Shown here: one piece after another, positions 35,007 through 46,431 of the stretch
Numbering within the stretch: the stretch's first letter is position 1
Layout: each line of letters begins with the position of its first letter
Origin: Chelonoidis abingdonii
Lineage: Eukaryota; Chordata; Testudines; Testudinidae
Direction of reading: 5' to 3'
DNA: 64,000 nt
Assembly: GCF_003597395.2 (NCBI RefSeq)
Contig: NC_133776.1
Location: 38,910,491 to 38,974,490 of the forward strand
Made by a program: the position numbers and the translations under genes
Notes under the pieces: model-generated
What the model saw: only the letters and a program-made list of their open reading frames with translations
What the model was told of the DNA's origin: nothing
The model's database searches: none

Positions 35007-37787
35007 TGTGACCCAGGGAGTTCCTCCAGGCCAACTGGCAGAGGACACACAATACCATAACTCAGATCAGGCCTGATAGACTCATTCCTCCAACACACTG
35101 TTGTCATAATCTAAGGTGTCATGGAAGATATCATGCAAATCGGTAACATGCTGGTCATTAATATTATTGCATGATACATATAAGGGCAGTGCATAAAGAA
35201 ATATAGATGTGTGTTGGAAATATGCTCAGAAAATATGTTTAGACCAAGCAATCAGAGTAAAGCAGACAAACAATCTTGTACTAGACAAAGGAATGTGGGT
35301 TTGCCAGTCTGCCAGGGTCAAGCTTTTCCAGCAAAGTACAATAGAAGGACATTTACATCTCAGGCAAACAAAAAATGATCAAGGTAATCAAAAAGGCAAG
35401 GGGGTTGGGGCCTGCACTCTGAAAAAAAGCAGCAGGAAAGAGGAACTCTGTCTGGGCTGACTTTTCAAAAATAAATTTCAAAAGTTTACTGAACTATAAA
35501 AAGAAGGGGAGAAAACCTGTTAGTTATCACTCACCTAGGGGACAAAGGGGAACAGTGCACTTTGAGCTAACAAAGGGTACGTCTACACTACGGGATTATT
35601 CTGATTTTACATAAACCGGTTTTATAAAACAGATTGTATAAAGTTGAGTGCATGTGGCCACACTAAGCACAGATGAACACGTTATCTGTCCTTCTGTACT
35701 GTGTCTGCTGCTATCGTGGGTGCCCCTGGCTGAGATCGGCCGGGTTGCAAAAAGCAAAACTGGGAATGACTCCCGAGTCAATCCCTCCTTTATGGTTTCT
35801 AAAAATAGAGTCAGTCCTGCCTAGAATATGGGGCAAGTGTACTAGAGAACCAGTGTATCAGAGAGCACAGCTGCTCCGTGTCAGATCCCGCAGAAATGAT
35901 GAGCTACAATGCCATTCACGGGTGGGGGGGTGCCCCTGCAACAACCCCACCCATTGCTTCCCTCCTCCCCCAACCTTCCTGGGCTACCGTGGCAGTGTCC
36001 CCCCCATTTTGTGTCATGAAGTAATAAAGAATGCAGGAATAAGAACAGTGACTTGTTAGTGAGATAAAATGAGGGGGAGGCAGCCTCCGGTGCTATGACA
36101 GTCCAGCAGGACATTAAGCGTGAGGGAGAGGGGAGCCCAGCATCCCGCTGCTATGATATAGTCCAGGCAGGACAGAAGCTTTTCTTTACACAGGAAAGGG
36201 AGGGGGCTGATGGAGCTCAGCCCCAGTTGCTATGATGAAGACAGTTACTAGCCGTTCTTGTACCATCTACTGGGAATGACCAGGAGTCATTCCTATTTTT
36301 ACCCAGGCACCCCAGCCAGCCTCACCTGAGGCCAGCCAGGAGCACTCACGGTTGATATAACAAGACGACGGTTACCAGTCCTACTGCACCATCTGCCACC
36401 AGGGAGGGGAGAGGTGTGGATACTGCTCTTCACTGCTGCAGCATCGCGTCTACAGCAGCAAGCATTCAGTAGACATAGGGTGACATTGAAAGAAGTCAAG
36501 AAAACTATTTCTTTCCCTTTTCTTTCACGTGTGGTGGGGAGTAAATTGACGACTATCCCTGAACCATGCCGGACAATGTGTTTGAACCTACAGCATTGGG
36601 AGCTCAGCCAAGAATGCAAATACTTTTTCGAGACTGCTGTGACTGTGGATAGCTGGAGTCCTCAGTACCCCCTCCCTCCTCCCTCCATGAGCGTCCATTT
36701 GAGTCTCTGGCTTCCCGTTACGCTTGTCACGCAGCACCACTGTGTAGCCTGGAGATTTTTTTCAAACGCTTTGGCATTTCGTCTTCTGTAACGGAGCTTT
36801 GATAGAACAGATTTGTTTCCCCATACAGAGATCAGATCCAATATCTCCCGTACGGTCCATGTTGGAGCTCTTTTTGGATTTGGGACTGCATCGCCATCCC
36901 GTGCTGATCAGAGCTCCACGCTGGGCAAACAGGAAATGAAAATCAAAATTTCGCGGGGCTTTTCCTGTTTACCTGGCCACTGCATCCGAGTTCAGATTGC
37001 TGTCCAGAGCGGTCACAGTGATGCATTGTGGGATACTGCCCGGAGGCCAATACTGTCGATTTGCAGCCACACAAACCCTAATTCGATATGGTAATATCGA
37101 TTTTAGCGCTACTCCTCTCATCGGGGAGGAGTACAGAAACTGATTTAAAGAGCCCTTTATATCGATGTAAAGGGCTTCGTAGTGTGGACGGGTACAGCGT
37201 TAAATTGGTTTAATGCTGCCAAAATCGGTTTAAATGCATAGCGTAGACCAAGCCAAAGAGTGGATTCTCTTGGCCTGAAGAGTAGCTAGAACTGACTATA
37301 GGTGAGAAACCTACTTAGACAAAGTTTGTACCTTGCTGAAGTTAAGTTTTAGTCACTAGAAAGTGAGTTTTGTTTTACTTGTAGCCCTACCTGTGTCTTC
37401 TAGTCTTACTTATCACTTCAATAGCTGTTCTTTGTTAATAAACCTATTCTTGTTTTATTACAAAACCATTTCAGTGCTGCGTATTAAACTGAAGGGTGAA
37501 GTCTTCCACTGAACTGGTAGGCTGGTGTGTGCTCTTTGGAGGTAGCGAACATAACACCACCTGTGAGTATCCAGTGAGAGAGACTGGACCCTCAGGGGAG
37601 ATGGAAGGGCTGTTGGTGTCACCCTGCAAGGAATAACCAGGCTGATGGATGTCAGGGTGAGGCATTGTGCTGTGAGCAGGCTGCTGATGGCAGAGATCTG
37701 AACCAAAGCTGCACAGATGCACCCAGGGTTACAGAGTAAGCAGTGACAGAACCCCATGTGATCGGGCTGAACCTCCAACACATCACA
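35007..37787. mobile_element. Solo LTR, interrupted by a Harbinger-like element
   Basis: It starts TGTGACCCAGGG and ends CCAACACATCACA (TG...CA), flanked by a perfect 5-bp duplication ATGCT (35002-35006, 37788-37792). Without the inserted element (35575-37254) it is about 1.1 kb. A polyadenylation-type GTTAATAAACC lies near 37435. No internal retroviral genes are present, so it is a recombination remnant. The terminal dinucleotides and the 5-bp duplication are seen directly; the family name is unknown. Confidence 0.8.
35575..37254. mobile_element. Non-autonomous Harbinger-like element, 1.7 kb
   Basis: It begins GGGTACGTCTACACTACGGG and ends AGCGTAGACCAAGCC, whose complement GGCTTGGTCTACGCT matches the start pattern. 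Inner mirrored blocks are AAACCGGTTTTATAAAAC and AAAATCGGTTTAAATGC. AAA flanks both sides (35572-35574, 37255-37257), which has the right length but is not the usual TWA. The interior is GC-richer, with unsupported open frames of up to 128 residues and no transposase motif. Confidence 0.72.
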
Positions 37788-38195
37788 ATGCTGTTTATTT
37801 ATTCCTTCTTCAAGATCATGAATGAAGATGTTAAATAAGACTCGTCCTATTGTAGATCCTGCCCTACATACCACTTCCTTATGCCAAAATTTGCTGTTTG
37901 CTTTTACCCTTTGCTTCTGTCCTTTCTGCCAGTTTTTAGTTCATGCACGTGTTCCTGTTCACCTCAGTTTGAAGTCATTTTGAGAGTAAGATTTCATGCG
38001 ATATCAAAGACTTTGCTAAAATACATATATGTTACATCTCCCACTTTCCCATACTTTTGTAATTCTATCAAACATGTTTGTGTAGTAAGATCTACCGATA
38101 AATCCATGATAACAAAGCCAACTGTGTGTGAATTAGCTAGTTGTCTGATTTTTGTGCTATTTCAGCCTGTTGGTGATCCCTACACCAGAAAATAT
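37788..38195 (-). mobile_element. Old CR1-type LINE, right part of a split copy
   Basis: On the minus strand, 37790-37870 reads GRVLFNIFIHDLEEGI, the reverse-transcriptase block that normally follows the QGS motif. The sequence continues rightward (upstream in the LINE) as a decayed reading frame to about 38195. It joins the fragment ending at 35006 once the LTR is removed. Confidence 0.75.
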
Positions 38196-38775
38196 AAAGG
38201 ATGAACAAGGCCAACTAAGCTTGTGGGCCAAATGCTGCTTTCAGTTATAATGGTGTATATCTGGAGCAACTCCATTTGCCCTTAGGTTTTTGAATTTCCT
38301 GGCTTGTGAGTATTTGATTGCTCAAACTGAACTTTATGTTAAATTTAGATTTTGCTCATGTGCGCTCACGCACGCACACATATCTGTTCAGTACAAAGGA
38401 AAGATTCTGCTTGCCATTAGGAATCCAAAGTGCATGCTTCATGAAACCGATTCTCCTGAAATGTGTAAGCAAGACTTTAAGAGCGTTACTGTGGCAATTA
38501 CTCATGCCTGGAGAATTTAATGAAATAACCATTGCTACATTCCAGATAAGTTAAGTGTGCACGAGTAATTGCAGCCCTGATACCAGGCACATTTTGTACC
38601 TTCTTTTCTCTTTGTGTAATTTGCATATCACCTGCAGTAACCTTTCTTAACCCCATCTATGACATATTTCTATACATATCCAAGGCCAGACATTTTAAAA
38701 GAAAGTCCCTTTCTTTTTTTCAGTGGTGCAACAGGGCATATAATGTCTTTTTATGTAACCAGTAAAATGTCCTCT
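38196..38775. other. Intergenic sequence without recognised feature
   Basis: AT-rich. Open frames at 38290-38520 and 38318-38554 overlap in two frames and show no motif. Confidence 0.4.
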
Positions 38776-38925
38776 GGCCCCAATTCAGGATGTAAGTACA
38801 TGCTGAAGTCTAGCCTTATTCAGCGAAGCACTTCAGCACACGCTTGACTTCAATGAGATTTAAACCATGTGCTTAAAATTAAACACGTGGTTTGCTGAAC
38901 AGAGATGCTTTCCTGAATTGGGGCC
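38776..38925. repeat. 150-bp palindromic element
   Basis: The ends GGCCCCAATTCAGGATG and TTTCCTGAATTGGGGCC are near-perfect inverted repeats. The interior CAGCGAAGCACTTCAGCAC and TTTGCTGAACAGAG continue the pairing. Half copies appear near 22540-22680 and 41768-41810 (CTGATTCAGCAAAGCATTTA). Confidence 0.75.
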
Positions 38926-39012
38926 TCTGTGACTTATGCGGTATGTAGTACTGACCTACAGGAATCAGTTTTAAATAAGCTTCATTTTTTTGTTGTCAGT
39001 GTAACATACTTT

Positions 39013-39940
39013 TGTGGTAACTCTGTCCCAAATCTGGACTTTAGCGTACAACATCTGGGTGCTTACTGTGAACCTCCCCAAGCTTATACCCAGCTTGGAT
39101 CTTATCTCGCTGCCACCAGCCGAAGTTTTCCAGGGTTTCGGCCCCCTCGGGTTCCCCAAACCTTTCCTTGGGGGACCCCTCCAAGACCCAGAACCCCTGG
39201 GTCTCCTCTATCTCATCCCCCAGCTTCCCCCCCTTTCTGGGTTAGCCGGTGAGATGCTGTCCTATTCCCTTTGAATACAACCAGAGAGGCAATCTAGCTC
39301 CCCCGAGGCTATGCATTCAAACCTAGTCAGCTCACACAAGAGATTCACCCCTCCCTTTGTCCCGTAGCCTTTTCCCGCCCTGGGACAATAGGAAAGTAAG
39401 ACACAGAGCTTGGGCTTTTCCCTCCCCCTCTAGCCTGTCACAGATGTAACAGAGCTCCGGGCACAGAAATTCCTCTCCCCTCTGCCTCACTAGGAAAAGA
39501 AACTCCCACAAGTTTTAAAAAGAAACTTTATATAAAAAGAAAGAAAATACAGAACAATAATACTGCATTAAGAAACTCAATACAGGAATATGGCTTATAA
39601 GAAAATAGGAATAAACAGTCTGATTTAAAAGATAGCCCAATTAAACCAGTCCAGCAAATCAACACCCATGTAAATACAAATCAAAGCACATCACAGCCAA
39701 TTACTTTGGTTCCTTTGTACTCACACTTAATAGTAGAATATTTGAAAGAAGATGGAGTTAGAAGAAAAGCTTGTTTACTCACAGCCGAGGAAAACAAAAA
39801 GACCCCGAGTTTCCAGTTCCCTCCCAGACTTTAAAAAAAATCCAGGTCTCTGATTGGTCCTCTGGTCAGGTGTTTTGTTTCCCCTTTGTTCACCCTTTAC
39901 AGGTAAAAGAAAATTAACCCTTACCTATCTACTTATGACA
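39013..39940 (-). mobile_element. Solo LTR, minus strand, copy 1
   Basis: On the minus strand it starts TGTCATAAGTAGATAGG at 39940 and ends GTTACCACA at 39013 (TG...CA). ACTTT flanks both sides (39008-39012 and 39941-39945). It is 928 bp with no internal genes. The start CATAAGTAGATAGGTAAGGG and the GGTGGCAGCGAGAT block near the end are shared with the element at 50747-51752. Confidence 0.85.
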
Positions 39941-40579
39941 ACTTTTCCACATTAGTAAGCTCAGTGAATTCATAGAAATTTATCCTACATGGAATAAGTG
40001 AACCCTGTATGTTCTTAATGTGGCCTATAAGATAGGAAATGAACATCAATTATCCAAAGATTTTTTGTTATCAATAGGATCACATAATTAAAGAAAACTA
40101 GAAAGTTGCAAGTTATTTTGAAACATATATAAAATGCCATTCATAAGTTTCCTGAGAATTGTACAGTATCTGACTCCCATGCACATGACTTTCAGCTTGT
40201 TTTCAAACTCCTAGTAACAGAGTCTTGTTTTCAGATTGGGAAAGGTTAAGCGACCCAGTATCTGAAACTGCATTAAACGTAGCTGACGTTTGACAAGGAC
40301 CCCTTTCCTTTGCATACATTTCACCTAGTAAGGAGAAAGAAAACGGATGTCATCATAAAAGCAACACGGAAACAAATTATATAAAGACAAAATTAAGGCG
40401 ACATAGCTAGGTACTCACCACCCAAAAATTGTGAAAATTAAGCTTGAATACCCAGCTTAACTCTGCTTCCTTGTGTACAAGTGTTCAAAGAATATAATTT
40501 TTTTCTACGATTTCTGATTTTAAAGTGCAGCCACTACTGAACATACAGCATCTTAAAATACCCTTAGAAGAGAAATATA
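39941..40579. other. Intergenic sequence without recognised feature
   Basis: AT-rich. No gene or repeat is recognised. Confidence 0.45.
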
Positions 40580-40741
40580 TGGGAGCAAGCAGGGTAATTG
40601 CCTGGGATCCCATACCGCAGGGGCCCCTGTGCAGCAGGGCTCAGGTTTCAGAAATCCAATGTGTGAGCAGGCAAGGGAGGTGGGTGGGATCCCACTTCCT
40701 AGTTTCTGCCCTGAGCCCCAATGAGTCTAAAGCCAGCCCTG
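40580..40741. mobile_element. Probable hAT-type MITE fragment
   Basis: It ends TCTAAAGCCAGCCCTG, like the right terminus of the hAT MITE at 24387-24509. The left terminus is not found, so the start is approximate. Confidence 0.4.
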
Positions 40742-41878
40742 CATAAACTTATTGGCTGATGCCAAGTGCCTAAGGTCAGGTGTCATCTAGGAGAATGACC
40801 CAGGGTGACTGGCCTAGAGAGATGATCCATCCAGTCCCCCCGTGACACACTTAGATTGCCATCCCATGTAGAGAAATTGAGCAAAGTCACAAAGTCATGT
40901 GGCTTAAACAGGTGTGGCGAGAGAGAAAATGGAAGCCTGTTGAGAATCAAAGTGAAAGAGAAGAAAAATTCCAGATAGGAAATCCTGGGAGTTGCTGTTT
41001 GATAGAGAGTAGGGAGGGACTGAGGAGAGAAAACAGGCCCTTAGGAACGAGGGGCTGTGCTCAGCTTGAGACTGGGTTGGAAGACTTTTTGTGTTTGTTT
41101 GGGACTTCGGATACCCTGGAAGCGGAGGGGTGGACTTTTTTTTAAATGACTTAGCTGGAAGGCCAAGTTACTGCAGCAGCTAGCCTGAAGCCAGATGGGT
41201 TAAGCAAGGCTGTGACAAAGCACTTTGCTGGTATAGCTATACCAGTATACTATACTGTACTATATACTAGGGTAGATGCATTTTTACAGCCAAAAGTGTG
41301 GTTCTACTGGTATAGATTATCCCAGCCCCCTCCTCACCCCCCCAAGCAAAAAAGGCTGTACCAGCAAAAACATTTGAACAGTCTAACTGTATTTATGCTA
41401 GGGGCTTTTGCTGGCATAGGTATTTCCAGCACAAATCACACGTCATCATACCACTGACCAACATAGTCAGGTCAGCAAAAATTTGTAGTGTAGCTCTAGC
41501 TTAACTCTCCATTGCCATACATCTGATATCACCATTTCTACCTCTGCAAAATGAATGTGAAATAGCTGATTTGGGACCATGTTACACCCACTTTGCACAC
41601 ACACAGATGACCACCCAAGGTCCAGTTAGGAGGAGAATCAAGCACAGTGAGCAAATATGTCCCTCATACTGCAGATGGGGATGTATCTATGATTTGGGAA
41701 AGGAATAGTGATGAAGGTGATAGAATGCTGTCTCAGCACTCCATCTTGCAAGGTGTTGAGCACTCTGGCCCTGATTCAGCAAAGCATTTAAGCATGTGAT
41801 TAACTGGAAGCATGAATGGTGCAAAGTGGCCTTAGCAGACCAGAGACTCTGGCCATATATTTTATAAAAATATATGAA
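40742..41878. other. Intergenic stretch with faint MITE relic
   Basis: No gene is recognised. 41205-41505 contains repeated CTGGTATAG and CCAGCA blocks and ends TTGTAGTGTAGCTCTAG, suggesting a decayed Harbinger-like MITE. 41768-41810 carries a half copy of the 38776 palindrome. Confidence 0.4.
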
Positions 41879-41886
41879 GAATAGCA

Positions 41887-41965
41887 CAAGGATCAGCAAC
41901 CTTTGACACGCGGCCCAACAGGGTAAGCACTCTGGTGGGCCATGTGCCAAAGGTGCTGATCTCTG
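41887..41965. mobile_element. 79-bp minimal MITE of the palindromic hAT-like family
   Basis: It consists almost only of the two ends: CAAGGATCAGCAACCTTTGA, ACAGGGTAAGCACTCTGGTG and GTGCCAAAGGTGCTGATCTC. It is flanked by a perfect 8-bp duplication GAATAGCA (41879-41886, 41966-41973). The ends match those of copy 1 at 80-415, while the large palindromic interior is absent. Confidence 0.85.
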
Positions 41966-41973
41966 GAATAGCA

Positions 41974-43240
41974 TTTGCTTGGCATAATGTGAAGTGATTT
42001 TTATACACCATCTTTAATGTTAGCTGTAGCAGTCTCATTTCTGGTAGTGGACTTTTTAAGTGTAGCTTACAAAAATGTTTGCTTTTTGTGCATAATATGT
42101 TAGGCATTTTGGAATTTTTTACCTATAATTTCTAAGTGATGCAGGAATCTAAGTCCCATGGGACTTAGGCATCTAAGTAAAGCTGGTCAGAAAAATTTCA
42201 ATTAAACATTTTTTCTGTTGGAATTTGCCAGTTTGGGATCATGTTGATTTTGCCAAAAATTGCACCAGAAATCAGGCAGAACCCTGGCTCGCAGAAATCT
42301 GCCTGGTTTCCTATCAGCTCGTTTGCCTGGCTCCTTAGCAGCCTATCTGAAAACCTAGAAGACAAGACTCACGGCTCTTCAGCAATCTGGACTTCCAGGG
42401 TACCCTGCTGTGGGATAGCCGCCTAAACACACTGCCCCAAAGCCGAGGATCCCAGTAGAGTAAGGCAGAGAACAGTAATTCTGTTCTGTGAGAATTTTGA
42501 AACTTTCAGATTTTGTTCCAAATTTAGAATTTCTGAGTCTTCCTCAAAAGAGAACCACTGTTCTCTGCCCAGCTCTACTCTGAAGTCACACAGGCATTTC
42601 TGAAAATATTAGCCCTCTTCTCACTTCCAGTAGTAGGCCCAGATCCTGCAGCCTAGTGGGTGCGGACAGACCATGTGAAGAGACTGTTGTCATTGCTTCA
42701 TGATCAGAGTATGAGATTATAAAGCACCTTTCCTCCACATCTCTCTAGCTCAGAATCACCTGAGATGTGGGCCCACACTTCAGTTAAATCGGACACTAAA
42801 TAAATAGTAGGTTTAGGGTATAAATAACGGGAAAACCCCAAAATAAAAAATCTCCACACAAAGTGAAAGGTCCCTCAAGTTCACCAAACTTCCACTCTTG
42901 AAATGTGCTTACTTAATGTCAGTAGAGCCTAACAAAGTACTTAAAAGTTTTGTTTATGAGCCCTTATTTGTAGTCTTAGGTTCAAAGTTTTAATCCCACT
43001 GATGGAAAGGAGTTTGATGATTTCAGTGTTATTCCGGTCTGTACATATCACACAATTGTACTACAGCACAATTTGGTACAATTCAGAATAATTTGCTCTC
43101 TGTTCAGGAAACTGGAAGATCAGCACAAATAATTTTATGGGGGAAGGAGTCACGAGTGAGATTTGGGATTTATGTGGAATGGCAGAATGGATTAAGGATG
43201 CTTATACAGAACCTCCCACTTAGGATTCCTTCTTTGATTT
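41974..43240. other. Intergenic sequence without recognised feature
   Basis: AT-rich, with no recognised gene. The open frame 42241-42426 has no motif. Confidence 0.4.
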
Positions 43241-43245
43241 GCATC

Positions 43246-43868
43246 TGTGATGGGGTGTACACACCCCACACTGGGCCTAAAGGGGTTAAAATACTGGGCC
43301 AAGACGGCCTCATCCTTCCAAACCTGCAGAGCATGCTCCAACTGGAAAGGAAGCTTAAAAGGGAGCGACTCAGCTCAGAAGGGGGATGCTGGGAAAGGAG
43401 GCAAGCCTGCCCCGGTGGCTCCTGAACAAACATGCTAAAGTAGCCTCTCTGTAAGCACTAGGACTGAATGCTGAGCTCAGGTAGGGTTGCATGCTGAGCT
43501 GTCTTTTTTTTTTCTTTTGTTACCTTATGTTGGACTTGGAGGCCGGGGGGAGGGGAGACAGATGGTAGGAAGTGACCCAGGGATGGTAACTCTGAGGGCA
43601 TTCCAAGGTACTGGATACTCTTTATTCTCATAGGGCCTTGGGTTTGAGTCTAGTGGAATAGGAGGGCCTGGGCTCCCCTATCAACTGCATAAGCCACATT
43701 CTGATGTCAATCCCCTCTCTAGTAAGAAGAAGGTTGGGATTCTGCAAACCTGATGTGAAACTAAACCTATCCTCAAGTGGGGAACTGGATTGAAAGGCCT
43801 TCCTGCAAAGAGGTGATAATGGGTGTGCTGCCCACTAGATTACCTGGCCCTCCGAGGGCTCTATTACA
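43246..43868 (+). mobile_element. Solo LTR, 623 bp
   Basis: It starts TGTGATGGGGTG and ends CTCTATTACA (TG...CA), flanked by a perfect GCATC duplication (43241-43245, 43869-43873). There are no internal genes. The open frame across its 5' part (43093-43425) begins outside the LTR and is fortuitous. Confidence 0.85.
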
Positions 43869-43961
43869 GCATCCCATCCATTCTTCAACTGTCTCCTCTG
43901 TTGCACACATATGTGTGAATGTATTGATGTGGGCTTAGCTCTCCACGAGAACTACCCAAAA

Positions 43962-44025
43962 ATTAATAGATTTTAATACTAGAATGGACCATTTTGATAA
44001 TCTAGTTCAATTTTTTGTATAAGAC
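43962..44025 (-). mobile_element. Short CR1-like 3' end fragment
   Basis: TAGAATGGACCATTTTGATA and ATCTAGTTCAATTTTTTGTA resemble the terminal block of CR1 elements in reverse orientation. Confidence 0.45.
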
Positions 44026-44067
44026 GGGCCAAAGACTTCATCATTCTATGGTTTTAAACTTCTGTTA

Positions 44068-44143
44068 TGTGCTCAGCTGCTCTTTTCTTCTGCTTCAGTT
44101 TCTCTGCTGTGTTTGGAATAAACACCTCTTTACAAAGCTGTTT
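44068..44143 (+). repeat. 76-bp direct repeat, copy 1
   Basis: The block starting TGTGCTCAGCTGCTC and ending CTTTACAAAGCTGTTT recurs at 44352-44427 with a single difference (CAGTTTCTC against CAGTTCCTC). Confidence 0.9.
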
Positions 44144-44351
44144 CATTCCTTCATTGACTATAAACTGTCTTGTTTTCTCACATTTTTTATTATGGTCCCT
44201 TTCATGAAATCCCATCTTTGACTCTGAGCCTGGGAACCTAGCCCTCAACAAACATTTCATGTATGTGCATGGTCTCTGCACTCCCACCAGTAATATACAG
44301 AGTTCAGGATGGTATGATATACTTACAGTTGATATGCACCTGAAACAGTTG

Positions 44352-44427
44352 TGTGCTCAGCTGCTCTTTTCTTCTGCTTCAGTTCCTCTGCTGTGTTTGG
44401 AATAAACACCTCTTTACAAAGCTGTTT
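44352..44427 (+). repeat. 76-bp direct repeat, copy 2
   Basis: The second copy, 284 bp downstream of the first. It includes GGAATAAACACCTC, which contains a polyadenylation-like AATAAA. Confidence 0.9.
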
Positions 44428-46245
44428 GGAATAGGTAAGCTCTTTTCCTCTCTAGCTCTATGACAAGTGGCCGATTAAGGTGACTCAAAAACATTTTCTT
44501 CAAACAAAGTCTTATTTATTCACCCAAAGGTACATAGCACATAGAGGAAAGAAATAAAACAACAAAGGCCTAGCCACCTAGGTTGTACCTAACTATTATT
44601 CTTTCCGTCCAAGTTCTCAGTAAGTTCCATTCATCCAAGCCCCCCGGCTCCTGGCCTGGGAGAGTCAGACAACTGTTGCTGCCTTCTCTGTGTTTTATTT
44701 CTTGCTCTCTCTTTGTCCCTCTCTGAGATTCATCTCCAGCTACTACTGTCCATTCAGCAGGAATCTTAAGCCAGGATCTTTAAGATTTTAGTATCCACAT
44801 TGATCCTTGATCTGGTTCTGGGAAGAATAAACTGCACTTGCCTTGCTGGAGCCAGGCAGGTGGACATTCCCCATAATAGATACCCCACCATTATTGTTCC
44901 ACTTTTTGTTTGCTTTTCCCCTTAACAGCCTCCTTTGATTTAACCCTTGCAGTCAGGAAGGATAATATCAAGCAGGTAAATTGAGGTGCTTTTGGTATCC
45001 ATCAACAGAAATACAGATAACTCCCTCTTACTCCACACTATATCAGATCTGTTGTTGCCTGGTAGACTGACAGGCTGTAAATTCCCTGCTATGACTATTC
45101 ATGTAATCACTGAATCATTGCCTCTCAGAATTATGTTTGTTGTTTTCTTATTAGGTGCTTTCCTTTACATTCCTTGGAACAGATCCGCAGCTTGTGTAAC
45201 TCAACGTCACTCTGCTGAAGTTGGTGGAGCTGCACTGATTTACACCAGTTAAGGATCTGGCTCATTGTTTCTAAAACACACTTGAAAAAATATTTCATCC
45301 ACCTTCTGTAACTGTAGGCAGCAGGAGCTTCATTCCATCATGTAGTGCTGGAGCACAGCATATTGCATTCTATAATGTTAACATTTAAAGAAATTAAAGA
45401 TAGCAGAATCAATGTGAACAAATCACAAAACTCTTTCTCAAATTTCTTGCTAGAGCAAAAATGATCCCTTACGTTGTGATCTGAATGCACAATGTGTTAT
45501 TTCTAGGAACACATATAATATTATTTTCACCACCCATGGAGGTACATTGTTGGTGTAGAAAATTGATGTTTTTTTTTTAAAGGGTGGCAGACAATACTTT
45601 CTAAACTAGTCAGTAAACAGGTCACCTGCCATTCAACTGTTTGCTGAATTTGTGTAATTTACAGACAGACTGGTCATAAAGTGCTGAAAGCTCTGGGAAT
45701 TTGGGTACCACCCAATGCAGAACAGATTAATTTCATGGTTTCCCTCTGCATTTGCACAATTTAAAAAATATGAGGCTGTTTCATTTGTTTGAACCCTTTG
45801 GATGAAGTTTCTTCAATAAGTTTTGTGCTAAGGTTTGGTGCTCAGCATTTTCCAAAATGCCCCAATTCATCCATGTTTAATGTGTTCAAACACCCATACC
45901 TTGCTCTTCCGGTAATCTAGTACTCTCTATACAAAAACTATTTTGTTACTGTAACCTCTGTTCATCAGCAGTTTTCACCACTTGGATGCTATCCTTGTTT
46001 GAGCATTCCAGATCTAGCTTTCATGTATTGGATGATTAGAGGTTGCTGCATAAAGTGCTGATCCTAGGACAGTTTAAATTGCACTCACCACTTTTTCAAA
46101 TAGTTTTGAAGTTTTACTTTTAAGAATCTGTATTTACTGTTGGTCCTGGAGCCATTCGAGACCCTTTGAAACAAGGGATTAAAGAAAGTATTATTGTTGT
46201 GGCGGGCAGCTCCCACAGTTGCTTGAGGGCAGGGAGGCAAGGGGG
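44428..46245. other. Gene-poor stretch
   Basis: 44430-44980 is repeat-like (CTTATTTATTCACCCAAAGG, pyrimidine-rich tracts) and may be part of an unclassified LTR. The rest is AT-rich with no gene. Confidence 0.35.
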
Positions 46246-46431
46246 AGGAAGGGATAGCTTAGTGGCTTGAGCATTGGCCTGCTAAAACCCACAGTTGTGA
46301 GTTCAATCCTTGAGAGGGCTATTTAGGGATCTAGGACAAAAATCTGTCTGGGGATTGGCCCTGCATTGAGCAAGGGGTCAGACTAGTTGACCTCCTGAGG
46401 TCCCTTCCAACCCTCATATTCCATGATAGCC
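46246..46431 (+). mobile_element. Cry-type tRNA-derived SINE, plus strand
   Basis: A Pol III retroposon. The A box TAGCTTAGTGG is at 46255-46265 and the B box GAGTTCAATCC at 46299-46309, in a tRNA-like head (GAGCATTGGCCTGCTAAAAC). The tail CTCCTGAGGTCCCTTCCAAC then matches the CR1 3' end, which lets the SINE use CR1 machinery. This structure is that of the turtle Cry I/tortoise Pol III SINE. It ends near TTCCATGATAGC. Confidence 0.88.

Noticed and set aside
35673..37094. Frames of 93 to 128 residues in a GC-richer region, possibly a CpG-type promoter or gene
   Set aside because: The whole region is bounded by Harbinger-like inverted ends, and no transposase or cellular domain is visible.
37458..37874. 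138-residue minus-strand frame
   Set aside because: Its start is a decayed LINE reverse-transcriptase block, and the remainder runs into an LTR.
46251..46320. Possible tRNA gene (A and B boxes present)
   Set aside because: The boxes belong to the tRNA-like head of a SINE. The cloverleaf is not maintained and the CR1-like tail follows.
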